Below, piece after piece: positions 1 through 8,471 of a stretch of 64,000 bases of DNA; position 1 is the first letter of the stretch, and each line of letters begins with the position of its first letter. The notes beneath the pieces are model-generated. The model had not been told where the DNA came from, did no database searches, and saw only the letters and a program-made list of their open reading frames with translations. Source of the stretch: Bacillus andreraoultii (lineage in GTDB: Bacteria > Bacillota > Bacilli > Bacillales > Caldibacillaceae); assembly GCF_001244735.1 (NCBI RefSeq), contig NZ_LN868935.1:272979-336978 (forward strand), written 5' to 3'. The position numbers and the translations under genes are program-made.

Positions 1-360
1 ATATTCCAATCTTTTTGACCGTGATAAATGACTAAAGGAATAACAATTGGAAGCTCATTGCTCTTTTCCTTTTCACTTTTTGCCTCCCATATTTCTATTA
101 TATATTTTAACAGTTGAAGAGCGGTTTTATGATAAATATAGGTATCCTTCATTGCCACAAATATTTACCTTAAAAAGTAAATCCGAAAAGTTTTCTTTCA
201 ATTTTTCATTAATAAAACGATCCTTTTCTGGTTCAAGAGTGTTGACATCAATCATCTCCATTATACTTTCTGGCAAATAATTAGTTAAAAAATCCTTCGT
301 GACCGTCACATCTCCAAAGGGCTCTTTAAAAAATTTATCATGTGGATTTTTCAGCCACAC
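1..360 (-). pseudogene. Rpn family recombination-promoting nuclease/transposase, broken
   Basis: The minus strand opens at about 360 with a protein start typical of Rpn (PD-(D/E)XK transposase-like) proteins: it begins MWLKNPHDKFFKE and runs to GNEGYLYLS, where it stops at 127. In another frame the family continues with ALQLLKYIIEIWE and then LPIVIPLVIYHGQKDWN, the usual YHG motif, up to the window edge. The stretch that normally joins them (an LFEHKSY-type segment holding catalytic residues) is missing, so a deletion plus frameshift has inactivated the gene. Recognition rests on these motifs. The 3' end lies outside the window. Confidence 0.75.
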
Positions 361-530
361 CCCTCCATCTCCCCCTAATCCTATATATACTATTTTTATT
401 TATTATACGGTCCTACTAATTTATTTTTAATTTCGACTACTTTGAATTTAGCGAACAACTGATTACTTTTATAAAGAATACATTCAAGATTTAATTATTC
501 CATACATTAATAATTGAAAGTGTTATAAAA

Positions 531-1063
531 GGCTATTAAGGAATGCACATCATGGCAAAAAGGCTTGCACCTCCTACACGATAAAAGAGGATATTCTTAA
601 AGAAACAATGCTAAATGACATTCAAACTTTAGCTTAACAAATCAATAAAGAACAATGTATTAAGCAGATGGATAGAAAAACTAGAAGCTCAAGAACAGAT
701 TCTCAAAAGAAAATTGATAAGGGGTTAACATGCAGATTGATATTTAAAAAAACAGAAAAAAGATGACCATTAACCTATTAGCTGATGGAATCATTACCTA
801 TGAAGAGTATGAGAAGAGTATTGAAGCCACTAACGATGAAATCACTGAATTTATGGAAAAGAAAAATGAACTTTTTACATTTATAGAAAGTGAAGATGTG
901 TTTGAAGCCATTGAAAAACTAAAAAAGGAATTACTTACTCCACTTCCTTAACTTCGATGACCTGACAATGGATTTTCTTCTTCGACTGATTAATCGAATC
1001 GAAGTAAAAAAGGACAGCACACCAATTATTCATTACCGATCTGCCACATCAAAAGTTGCATAA
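531..1063 (+). pseudogene. Large serine recombinase, C-terminal remnant
   Basis: Scattered frames on the plus strand spell the end of a large serine recombinase. First comes a zinc-ribbon end (HGKKACTSYTIKEDILKE). Then there is an in-frame TAA at 635-637, followed by QINKEQ. After a frame change comes LLADGIITYEEYEKSIEATN, and after another IEVKKDSTPIIHYRSATS ending at 1063. Resolvase and recombinase domains are absent. This is a different recombinase from the one on the opposite strand next to it, so two integrative elements have left traces here. It is a clear fragment with at least two frameshifts and a nonsense codon. Confidence 0.7.
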
Positions 1064-1098
1064 AGGCAAGAGAAATACCTTATCTTGCCTCATTTTTC
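1064..1098. terminator. Bidirectional hairpin between convergent recombinase genes
   Basis: AGGCAAGA at 1064-1071 pairs exactly with TCTTGCCT at 1083-1090, followed by a T-rich run. It lies between the convergent ends of the plus-strand recombinase remnant and the minus-strand recombinase. Confidence 0.45.
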
Positions 1099-1124
1099 AT
1101 TTTAAAATCATCTGCACAACACAC

Positions 1125-2875
1125 TCAACATGTGTCGTCACTACTATGTGGATACAATTTATTGTCCTCGTTGCCTGTATGTGAACACAATTCATTAGAT
1201 GCATTTGTGTTATCTTTTTTTGCGTTTCTTCTAGCAGGTTTAAATTTTTCACCATCAAGACTGTTACTTAGTCCTGTTTTATATACAAAAGTAATCATGG
1301 CAGGATCTTTATTTCCATCTTCATCTATTCCACCAACGATTACTTTTTCAACTACACTTTCAAATACATAACGATCAAAAGTATCGATAACCTCATTTTG
1401 TTCTAACACTTTTTTGAAGGCTAATAACCGTTTTTTAATATCTTTTTCTTCTTCTAAATTTGACAGCGATTTTTCTCTTTCTTGAACTTTTTCATTTATC
1501 TTCTGCATTAGTTCATTATATTTTTCTTCATACGTTTCTTTGTCGATAATATCCTCTAATCTCATGTCTACTAACTTATTCTTTTTGTTTTCTAACCCTT
1601 GAACTTCCTTTTCTATTTTAGAAAGTTCTTTTTGAATCGTACTGGCACTTAAAGCCTCTTCCATTCGTTGCAAAAACCCATCTAAAACATCTTTGTTATT
1701 ATTACACATAATACGGTAACTTTCCAAAAAGGCCTTTTCAATGGCTTCTTCTGGTATTCCTTTACTATCTGGACAAAACTTCTTACCTTTCTTCGTACTC
1801 GTAACACATTGCCAAATTGTCTTGCCATATTTAGTTCCACTATGCCATCTACGTCTTGTTAATGTACTGCCACAATAAGCACAATCAATCATGCAGCTAA
1901 AAGCATATTTACGACTGAATTTTTCACGTTTACCACCATTTTTTTCTACCGTATTTCTTCCCCTACTTCGTCTTAATCTGATCTCCTGCACTTTATCAAA
2001 TATTTCAGCACTGACAATGGGTTCATGGTGATTTCTTAAATAATATTGATCTTCTTCCCCAAAATTTTCCAATTGACGTTTCGAAATAGGATCCAATGTG
2101 AAAGTTTTTCCCATTAAAAGATCGCCTTTATATTTTTCATTCTTAATAATTCCAAGTACCGTCGATTCAGCCCATGTTGGAGTACCTCTTTTAGTTTTAT
2201 AGCCTAAATTCTCAAGTTCTCTTGCAATGATACTGCCCCCGGCTCCTTCAACATACCTGTGGAATATATAACGAACAATTTCTGCTTCTTTCTCGTTTAC
2301 AGTTATACTCTTATCTTCTGGGTGATAATCATAACCGAGACAGCCTTGAAAACCGACTAATTCACCTCGTTTCATTTTCATCTTTAATCCTTTTTTTACA
2401 TTAGAAGATATATTCTCAACTTCTTGTTGTGCTACTGAACTCAACACAATTCACCATCCATTGTAAGCGTGTTAATTTTTTCATCTTCAAAATAAACAGC
2501 TATATCTCTTTCCTTTAGCATACGGACATATTTCAACGTATCCAATGTATTTCTTGCAAATCTGGAAATTGATTTTGTAATGACCATATCAATATCTCCA
2601 TTCATACAGTCATTAATCAATCGCTGGAAATCTTCCCGCTTTGTTACCTGTGTTCCAGTAATTGCTTCGTCAGCATATATATCAGCTAATACCCATTCCA
2701 TATTTTTCTTGATTAAATCCGAATAATATGCAACTTGTGACTTATAACTGTTTAACTGGTCTTCTGAATCTGTACTAACTCTACAATACGCTGCAACCCG
2801 AAGCCGTTCAATTTCTCTTCCACGTTTTTGGTTAGCCAAGTTACTATTTGCCCTAATCACTTCAACTCCTGACAT
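1125..2875 (-). pseudogene. Large serine recombinase, frameshifted
   Basis: The first part (2441-2875) carries the resolvase catalytic start [11 protein letters not shown], the [10 protein letters not shown] helix and [10 protein letters not shown]. The second part (1125-2447) resumes with [14 protein letters not shown], the Recombinase domain, a zinc ribbon (CAYCGSTLTRRRW) and a coiled coil near residues 260-340. In intact relatives the two parts are joined by a few hydrophobic residues (GEL[12 protein letters not shown]), so a small deletion near 2445-2455 changed the frame. Start: ATG behind AAGGAGG. Such enzymes integrate and excise mobile elements at short att sites. Here the catalytic domain is separated from the DNA-binding part, so activity is unlikely unless the frame is rescued. 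The 39-48 residue companion gene lies just upstream. Confidence 0.8.
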
Positions 2876-2936
2876 AATAGCTCCTCCTTTTGTGTTCCTT
2901 ATATACTTTGTATTATAGCATCGCTAGGAACACAAT

Positions 2937-3083
2937 TCAGCTTGTAATGTCAGAAACAATACCATACTCTTTCATTAATTTGTTTTTTACAATATAATAT
3001 TCTTTATCTGAAATTAGTTTACGGGTTAGCAGTTGTTTTAACATAGCAATTTGCATACTATATAGAATCAAATTCTGTTTCAA
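2937..3083 (-). CDS. Small SHOCT-like protein beside the recombinase
   Basis: A 48-residue product starts at a TTG seven bases after AAGGGGG, or a 39-residue product starts at the in-frame ATG (3054-3056). It contains LKQLLTRKLISDKEYYIVKNKLMKEYGI, the short helix-turn-helix layout of SHOCT-type proteins that often precede large serine recombinases (compare 62524-62760 in this window, also upstream of recombinases). Its role is not known; it may assist integration. The gene is 61 bases upstream of the recombinase and in the same direction, so co-transcription is likely. Confidence 0.6.
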   Translation of the reverse strand: MKQNLILYSMQIAMLKQLLTRKLISDKEYYIVKNKLMKEYGIVSDITS

Positions 3084-3114
3084 AAAAACGCCCCCTTACC
3101 TAATCTATTAAAAA

Positions 3115-3420
3115 ATCAGACGGCTGTTGGTACAGCTCCACGGGAATTTCACCCCTGCAAGTATTTCTTCCAGCCCTACTCATAGCTTGCGACGCTTTGA
3201 ACGCTCGAACCATGACGGTAGGGGAATATCATTATCTTTACTGATGGGTTATCGCCAGCAATCCACCACAATTACATTAGATTCACAAATTATCGCTCGT
3301 TCCTAACGAAAGTCATGGCGTATGAATCAAGTGGCTCATCATCAGTAGAACGTATCTGATTTTTTGTTTATACTGCACGGCGTTATCTTCCGTGCTTTCT
3401 TTGTCAAAGAACAAATATAT
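3115..3420 (-). ncRNA. Candidate structured leader RNA upstream of recombinase
   Basis: This 300-base block has no open frame but is richer in G+C than its surroundings and full of short helices: GCACGG/CCGTGC (3375-3380 with 3390-3395), CCCTAC/GTAGGG (3174-3179 with 3218-3223) and CTGT/ACAG (3124-3127 with 3132-3135). Inside the second helix, 3180-3185 can pair with 3210-3215 only if the minus strand is the RNA, because one pair is G-U there and A-C on the other strand. It lies between the HTH_16 stop and the small SHOCT-like gene, so it would be in the leader of the recombinase transcript. I do not recognise the class. It could instead be DNA structure used by the element. Confidence 0.35.
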
Positions 3421-3454
3421 GATTAATGAAAGGGAAAACCTAACCATTCTGTAT

Positions 3455-3724
3455 TCAAATTTTGAAAGCTAAAACAGATTGCATAAGCTTCGCTCGTAAG
3501 CGATCACGTGTATCTTCATCGATGCCCCAATAAGTGTTTCCTTGTTCATCACGGAGCTTACGCATGGATAGGCTTGTCATATAGCTTCCATAATGCAGGA
3601 CAACTACTTTCATTGCTTCTGGCTCACCCTTATTTGCAGCTAAAATAATTGGGTACGGCAATAAACCACGCTCGTTGTTTTCAATATTAGAATTATTCAT
3701 CCCATTCATCTGCATGCTTCTCAA
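3455..3724 (-). CDS. HTH_16 conjugative-element regulator
   Basis: Up to 89 residues. The core LLPYPIILAANKGEPEAMKVVVLHYGSYMTSLSMRKL followed by a RDRLRAKLMQSVLAFKI end matches the helix-turn-helix domain (PF12645) found in Tn916-type and related elements, usually beside a sigma-like partner gene. No partner is present upstream, so the element is truncated. The start is uncertain: TTG at 3724 or ATG at 3715 or 3709, none with a strong ribosome binding site. It precedes the structured block and recombinase on the same strand. It is a likely DNA-binding regulator of element genes. Confidence 0.65.
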   Translation of the reverse strand: MRSMQMNGMNNSNIENNERGLLPYPIILAANKGEPEAMKVVVLHYGSYMTSLSMRKLRDEQGNTYWGIDEDTRDRLRAKLMQSVLAFKI

Positions 3725-3907
3725 AAAAGCGTCTTAACGGTTTAAAAGAACTCGTTCGCCTATACTGTACAGTACTAACGTGGAATGTTGAACAATTGAT
3801 CAATTTTTACATCAGAAAGATTAAAAAAGTAGTATAGTAGGATGATAATACGCTTCTAAACTGGCAAGCTATGCATCGCTTTTGCAAGAAGTGTAGGAGT
3901 AGTTCTC

Positions 3908-4054
3908 TTACCAGCTACTTGATTGTTCTTCTATTCCTTCTCCCTCGTAGTGTATGTCTAAGGTATAGAGCTGATTTTCTTCTTGCAGTGTTAAAATTGA
4001 AAATGTTATCCCCTTAGATAGCTGTTTCTGTCGTTCAGTACGAGAAGGCTCCAT
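3908..4054 (-). CDS. Small hypothetical protein of the element
   Basis: A 48-residue frame begins MEPSRTERQKQLSKGITFSI and ends QSSSW. It has a GGGAG ribosome binding site eight bases before its ATG. The product is acidic at the C-terminus (DIHYEGEGIEE) and has no membrane segment. Its size and position, upstream of the HTH_16 gene, resemble the small transposon-encoded proteins of TnpX/Tn4451-like elements, but I cannot assign a family. It may be an intact remnant of the same element. Confidence 0.4.
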   Translation of the reverse strand: MEPSRTERQKQLSKGITFSILTLQEENQLYTLDIHYEGEGIEEQSSSW

Positions 4055-4339
4055 ACACTCATCTCCCTTCGAAACTGTAAAGATGTGTGATGATTTCCCC
4101 TTTCATTATCTTCAACAATTTTTTGTAAAATGCCAAAAATCAGAGAAAAAGTTTTAAAAAATAACCCAACTGAATATTAACAGTTAGGTAGAATCATTTT
4201 TATTATTAAGAACCAAAACAAGAAATACTTTAAATGTCAAACTCTATTTTATTACAATTCACATAAAAACTAATCGAACATAATAATGAATAATACAAAA
4301 ATAAAGTTTTTTTAAAATCATTTCTTATCTGTTAAACGT

Positions 4340-4495
4340 AATGAAACTTGAAAGGTCCAGCTAAATAAAATAGTAAGAACATAAAAATATAACCAAATAA
4401 AAATCTTAAATAAAGTATTTGAGCCTCAGTCGATTTTCAAAAGTCATAGCATATGCATGTTGAAACCATGGATAATATTTCCCATACTTGGAACT
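4340..4495 (-). pseudogene. Lantibiotic-immunity permease (MutG type), C-terminal remnant
   Basis: On the minus strand a decayed frame reads SSSKYGKYYPWFQHAYAMTFENR, then after a stop DFYLV. It lines up with the C-terminus of the MutG-type permease at 30980-31705 in this window (SSSKYGKYYPWSQPAYAMTPENQ...LQDFYLV). The stop replaces the CAA glutamine codon of the other copy. Only about 50 codons survive. It shows that a second, older copy of the immunity operon existed here. Confidence 0.7.
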
Positions 4496-4597
4496 GGAGA
4501 TAAAAAGAGGACATATAACTTTGATTTATCGTGGTATTAATAGAACCATTTTTGAAAAGTTCGATCAAAAAATAATAAAAACCTGTTATAGCTATTT

Positions 4598-5425
4598 TCA
4601 ATTACTCATTTTTTTATCAATTAGTAATAATACTGTCAACATAACCACACTAAATACCACTATAAACAGAAATAACAAGTATAACGTCATCAATCCTTCA
4701 AATGTCTTATCAAACTCCAAAAGAGTAAAATCCGGATCATACATCGCACCCATGGAAATATATCTAGCAACTTCAAGATAAATAATATGAAAGATAATAC
4801 TCATCCATAGTGTTCCTGCATACTTTCTATATAGCTGTAAAGCAATTCAAAAAGTGAAGAGCAATATAAAATAAACTATAGTAATTTCAATTAGCTCACT
4901 AAAGAATATTGGCTCCAATGCCATCTCCATAATCGGCACACAGATGAAAATTAATGGTTGTAAATCAGCTAGATGATGAAACGAAATTTCTTATGTAACT
5001 CTTCAAATATTAATCCATGAATAAAGACTTCCTCTGGAAATGCCTCATAGATAAATGCTGTCACTGTATTGATTAAAACTGTAGTTAAAACACTTGCTGT
5101 TAAGTTTAACCTGACATTTTCAATGCCAATAAATAAAAAAACTGTTAAAATACCTGATACAAGTAATGTAAAAGGTAACGTAATTACCACGATCAATTTA
5201 GATCGTGAATTTACACCCTTCAATCCTATTTTTAGACATGGATGGATTTTTACTTTTAAACATATAGAGTACCTTGTAAAAGCATACCTATTTGCGAACC
5301 ATACCTAGAATTTCTATCAAATATGTCAAACATTACCGAATACAAAGAGAAATAATGAAACGGGTATAAAATACAAAAGTAACCGACTAATACTGAATTT
5401 CGACGAATCCAATTGAATGCTCCTT
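4598..5425 (-). pseudogene. CPBP-family intramembrane metalloprotease, broken
   Basis: Frames on the minus strand together spell a membrane protein: RRNSVLVGYFCILYPFHYFS near 5390, MKGVNSRSKLIVVITLPFTLLV at 5223, then INTVTAFIYEAFPEEVFIHGLIFEELHKKF, the EExxxR-like motif of CPBP/CAAX proteases with the arginine replaced by histidine. It ends in hydrophobic segments at 4598-4804. At least two frameshifts (near 5220 and 4975) and one stop break it. CPBP proteins often accompany bacteriocin immunity, which fits the immunity-permease remnant next door. Confidence 0.6.
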
Positions 5426-5803
5426 TTTTATTAATGTAATATTGATTTAAACTACGTATTAAGTCTATAGTTTCAGTTCACTTATTGTTTTTAAATTAAG
5501 ATCGACCCTACTATCGACATCTACTGTTGGAAACAATTCACTAAACCTTATTTAATTTAATAGCTCTTATAAACAAAAAATCCGCCGGTCTTCTTCCATT
5601 CTAGCTCCAGATAAATGAATATTTTTTACGTCTTTTATTACCTTATTTTTGATTGCGTTAACCTTTTGTTACCCTAATTCACTTACTATTGACTATATTA
5701 TTTAATATTTATTAAGCCTTACGAAAAACATTATTCTACTTGAACACCTTTAATTTGATACTTATTTTCCGATTAACCAATTTCTTTAACCCCACCATTA
5801 TAC
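5426..5803. other. Gene-free stretch
   Basis: No open frame with a ribosome binding site and no repeat was found. The sequence is very AT-rich between a dead CPBP gene and the 3' end of the histidine kinase gene. Confidence 0.5.
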
Positions 5804-6829
5804 TTATAGATGATAATAATTTCTGATTTTTGGAAAGTGGATGATGACCTTCGTATATTTCCCATCTTCTGAATGAATGGAAAGGTCATGGCCTAATTTA
5901 AGAGCCATTTCTTTTGCAAGGTAGAGACCTAAACCGGTAGATTTGGCATGACTTCTCCCAATAAATCCTGTAAATCCTTTTTCAAATACGCGGCTGATAT
6001 CCTCTGGCTTAATTCCAATGCCTGTATCTTGAATCTGTAGCCGCTTTTCTTTTCGATCTTCCTCAAATTGTACGGAGATTTCACCGCCTTCACCTGTATA
6101 TTTTAAAGAATTTGAAAAAACTTGATCGATAATAAAACCAAGCCATTTACTGTCGGTATGGACAACCTGTTCAATATTGTCCATATGAAAACGAATTTGC
6201 TTGTTAATAAAGGATTTAGCATATTTCTTTACACTGTTTTTAACGACTTGATCCAACACTACCTCGGAAATAAAATAATCTTTGGAAAAAGAATCGATGC
6301 GAGAATAATAAAGAGCCTGCTCTACGTAATTTTCTATTCTATCCAACTCATCTTCAAACTTGTCCACAAGGTATTCAACAGTTCTTCCATTACTGTTTTC
6401 CATAAGCAAGCGACCTGCCGCAATCGGAACCTTGACTTCATGAATCCAAGATGTAATAAAGTCTTGATGATCGCGTTTTTCGTTATACAACTTTTGTAAT
6501 TGATCGCCATGCACACTATTTACTTTTTTTAATAACTCAAGATATAACAGTTGTTCATCGTTTCGCGGTTTAGGCAGAGTTGCGAGAAATTCTTCATGAT
6601 TACTTTCAACCAAATCATTTAATTCCCGATAAAATTCTCTATTGTAATAGTATTCGATGATTACGTATATAGCTACAATAAAAAAGATAACCATATTGGT
6701 ATATACGATATTACTTACAGCGTTTCTGGAATCTGTGCTCACAATCATCATCAAAGAAACAAAGAACATAATGATCATGTTTAATATAAAGAAATTCCGT
6801 TTATCTTTTAAGTAATGAAAGAAATTCAT
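5804..6829 (-). CDS. bceS: BceS-type sensor histidine kinase
   Basis: 341 residues. Two membrane helices near residues 14-34 and 41-62 enclose almost no external loop, the hallmark of BceS-like kinases that sense through their partner ABC transporter instead of binding drug themselves. The phosphoacceptor is His130 (FITSWIHEVKVPI). The N box is SNSLKY near 239-244, and the ATP lid motifs are DTGIGI (268-273) and GLGLY (299-303). It overlaps the end of the response-regulator gene by four bases (ATGA type), so the two are translationally coupled. Partners are the divergent BceAB genes. The symbol is by type; the inducing peptide is unknown. Confidence 0.9.
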   Translation of the reverse strand: MNFFHYLKDKRNFFILNMIIMFFVSLMMIVSTDSRNAVSNIVYTNMVIFFIVAIYVIIEYYYNREFYRELNDLVESNHEEFLATLPKPRNDEQLLYLELLKKVNSVHGDQLQKLYNEKRDHQDFITSWIHEVKVPIAAGRLLMENSNGRTVEYLVDKFEDELDRIENYVEQALYYSRIDSFSKDYFISEVVLDQVVKNSVKKYAKSFINKQIRFHMDNIEQVVHTDSKWLGFIIDQVFSNSLKYTGEGGEISVQFEEDRKEKRLQIQDTGIGIKPEDISRVFEKGFTGFIGRSHAKSTGLGLYLAKEMALKLGHDLSIHSEDGKYTKVIIHFPKIRNYYHL

Positions 6830-7497
6830 TGAATTATATAACCTTGTCCTTTCTTAGTTGTAATAAAGTGTTCTTTTCCAAGTTCAACAAGTTTTTTACG
6901 CAGGCGAGCAATATTAACCGTCAATGTATTTTCTTCCACGAAATTTTCATTCTTCCAAAGGCTACGCATCATTTTCGTACGACTGACGATGCTTCCTTTA
7001 TTTTTCATAAGAATTTTTAAAATAAGAAATTCTGTTTTCGTGAGTTCCAATTTTCGATCTCCATGTAAGACCTCTCCGCTTTCAAGATTTAATATAATTC
7101 CATCATGTTCCATTGTCTGAGACTGTGTTTCCATATAGGAATACGTTCTGCGAAGGAGTGCATTAATTTTTGCAATCAATACATCCATATGGAAAGGTTT
7201 TTGAATATAATCATCTCCTCCCATGTTCATCGACATCACTATATCCATTGGTGTATCACGGGAAGAGAGAAAGATCATAGGGACCTTTGAAATTTCTCTG
7301 ATTTTATTACACCAGTAAAATCCGTCAAACGATGGCAAATTGATATCCATGATGACTAGGTGAGGATCATGATTAAGAAATACCTGCATGATTTGGTCAA
7401 AGTCTTCGATCTTAACGGTTTCAAAACCCCACTTTTCTAATGTTTCCCCTACCATATCACGAATGGTCGAATCATCTTCCACAATCATGATTTTCAT
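6826..7497 (-). CDS. bceR: BceR-type response regulator
   Basis: 223 residues from the ATG behind GGAGGGAAAAGG; longer upstream extension lacks a binding site. The receiver domain has acidic residues D8-D9 and phosphoacceptor D51 (LVIMDINLP), with the switch lysine in YIQKPF. The winged-helix DNA-binding domain covers the last 95 residues (ENTLTVNIARLRKKL). It is expected to activate bceAB when the kinase reports transporter activity. The intergenic region with bceA holds TGTGACG and GGTTACG half sites near 7596-7620 that could be its target. Confidence 0.9.
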   Translation of the reverse strand: MKIMIVEDDSTIRDMVGETLEKWGFETVKIEDFDQIMQVFLNHDPHLVIMDINLPSFDGFYWCNKIREISKVPMIFLSSRDTPMDIVMSMNMGGDDYIQKPFHMDVLIAKINALLRRTYSYMETQSQTMEHDGIILNLESGEVLHGDRKLELTKTEFLILKILMKNKGSIVSRTKMMRSLWKNENFVEENTLTVNIARLRKKLVELGKEHFITTKKGQGYIIQ

Positions 7498-7703
7498 TCC
7501 TTTTCCCTCCAAACAATTATCCTTCTGTAACATCATATTAATTGAATATCGACCAACATACAAAGAAAACATCGTGTTTAATATATTTTTTATCAATGTG
7601 ACGAAAATGTAAGGTTACGAGATCAAGCTGTAAGTTTATATAAAGGGCAACTAATGTAAAATAAAAACATAAAACAAAACTATTCTGAATGGAGGATTTA
7701 AAT

Positions 7704-8471
7704 ATGAAAACTATTGTCGAAGCAAAACAAATAAAAAAAGTCTATGGTGCAAAGGGAAATGTATTTTCAGCTTTGGAGGATATAGACTTAACCGTCATGG
7801 AAGGTGAATTCGTCGGTATTATGGGTCCCTCGGGTTCTGGTAAATCAACTTTACTAAATATATTGGCAACAATTGACGAGCCGACTGCTGGTGACATCGT
7901 GGTTGATGGAATCAATTTGACAAAGATGAATGAAGAGCAATTATCTGCCTTTCGCCGTGACAAACTTGGTTTCCTTTTCCAAGACTATAATTTATTAGAT
8001 ACTCTAACTGTGAAAGAAAATATTATCTTGCCGTTAGCCTTGGCAAAATTGAACGTTGAGGAATTGGAACGAAGAGCAGATGAAGTGGCAGATAAGTTTG
8101 GCATTCGCGACATTTTAAATAAGTACCCGTACCAAATTTCTGGGGGACAAAAGCAACGTACGGCAGCATCACGCGCGATTATTTCAAAGCCAAACCTAAT
8201 ATTGGCAGATGAACCAACAGGTGCGTTGGATTCGAAATCAGCAACAGACTTATTAGAAAGTTTAAAGGATCTTAATGAACAAGACAAGGCAACAATTTTA
8301 ATGGTTACCCATGATGCTTATGCGGCAAGTTATTGTAATCGCGTCCTATTTATTAAAGACGGTAAAATCTTCACAGAACTTGTAAAAGGGAAAAGATCCC
8401 GCAAAGAATTTTTCAACAAGGTGTTGGATGTTCTATCCGCACTGGGGGGTGGAGCAAATGACGTTATTTAG
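7704..8471 (+). CDS. bceA: BceA-type ABC transporter ATPase
   Basis: 255 residues, starting at the ATG eight bases after GGAGG. Walker A is GPSGSGKST, signature ISGGQKQR, Walker B LILADEPTGALDS, and the switch histidine MVTHD. This is the LolD/MacB-like subgroup that pairs with ten-helix permeases. Together with BceB it removes cell-wall-targeting peptides such as bacitracin from their lipid targets and signals to BceS. The last 14 bases overlap the start of bceB. Confidence 0.92.
   Translation: MKTIVEAKQIKKVYGAKGNVFSALEDIDLTVMEGEFVGIMGPSGSGKSTLLNILATIDEPTAGDIVVDGINLTKMNEEQLSAFRRDKLGFLFQDYNLLDTLTVKENIILPLALAKLNVEELERRADEVADKFGIRDILNKYPYQISGGQKQRTAASRAIISKPNLILADEPTGALDSKSATDLLESLKDLNEQDKATILMVTHDAYAASYCNRVLFIKDGKIFTELVKGKRSRKEFFNKVLDVLSALGGGANDVI

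Noticed and set aside
1183-2939. Direct repeat GAACACAATTCA at both ends of the recombinase gene as an attachment site
   Set aside because: Only 12 bases match, and one copy lies inside the recombinase coding sequence; probably chance.
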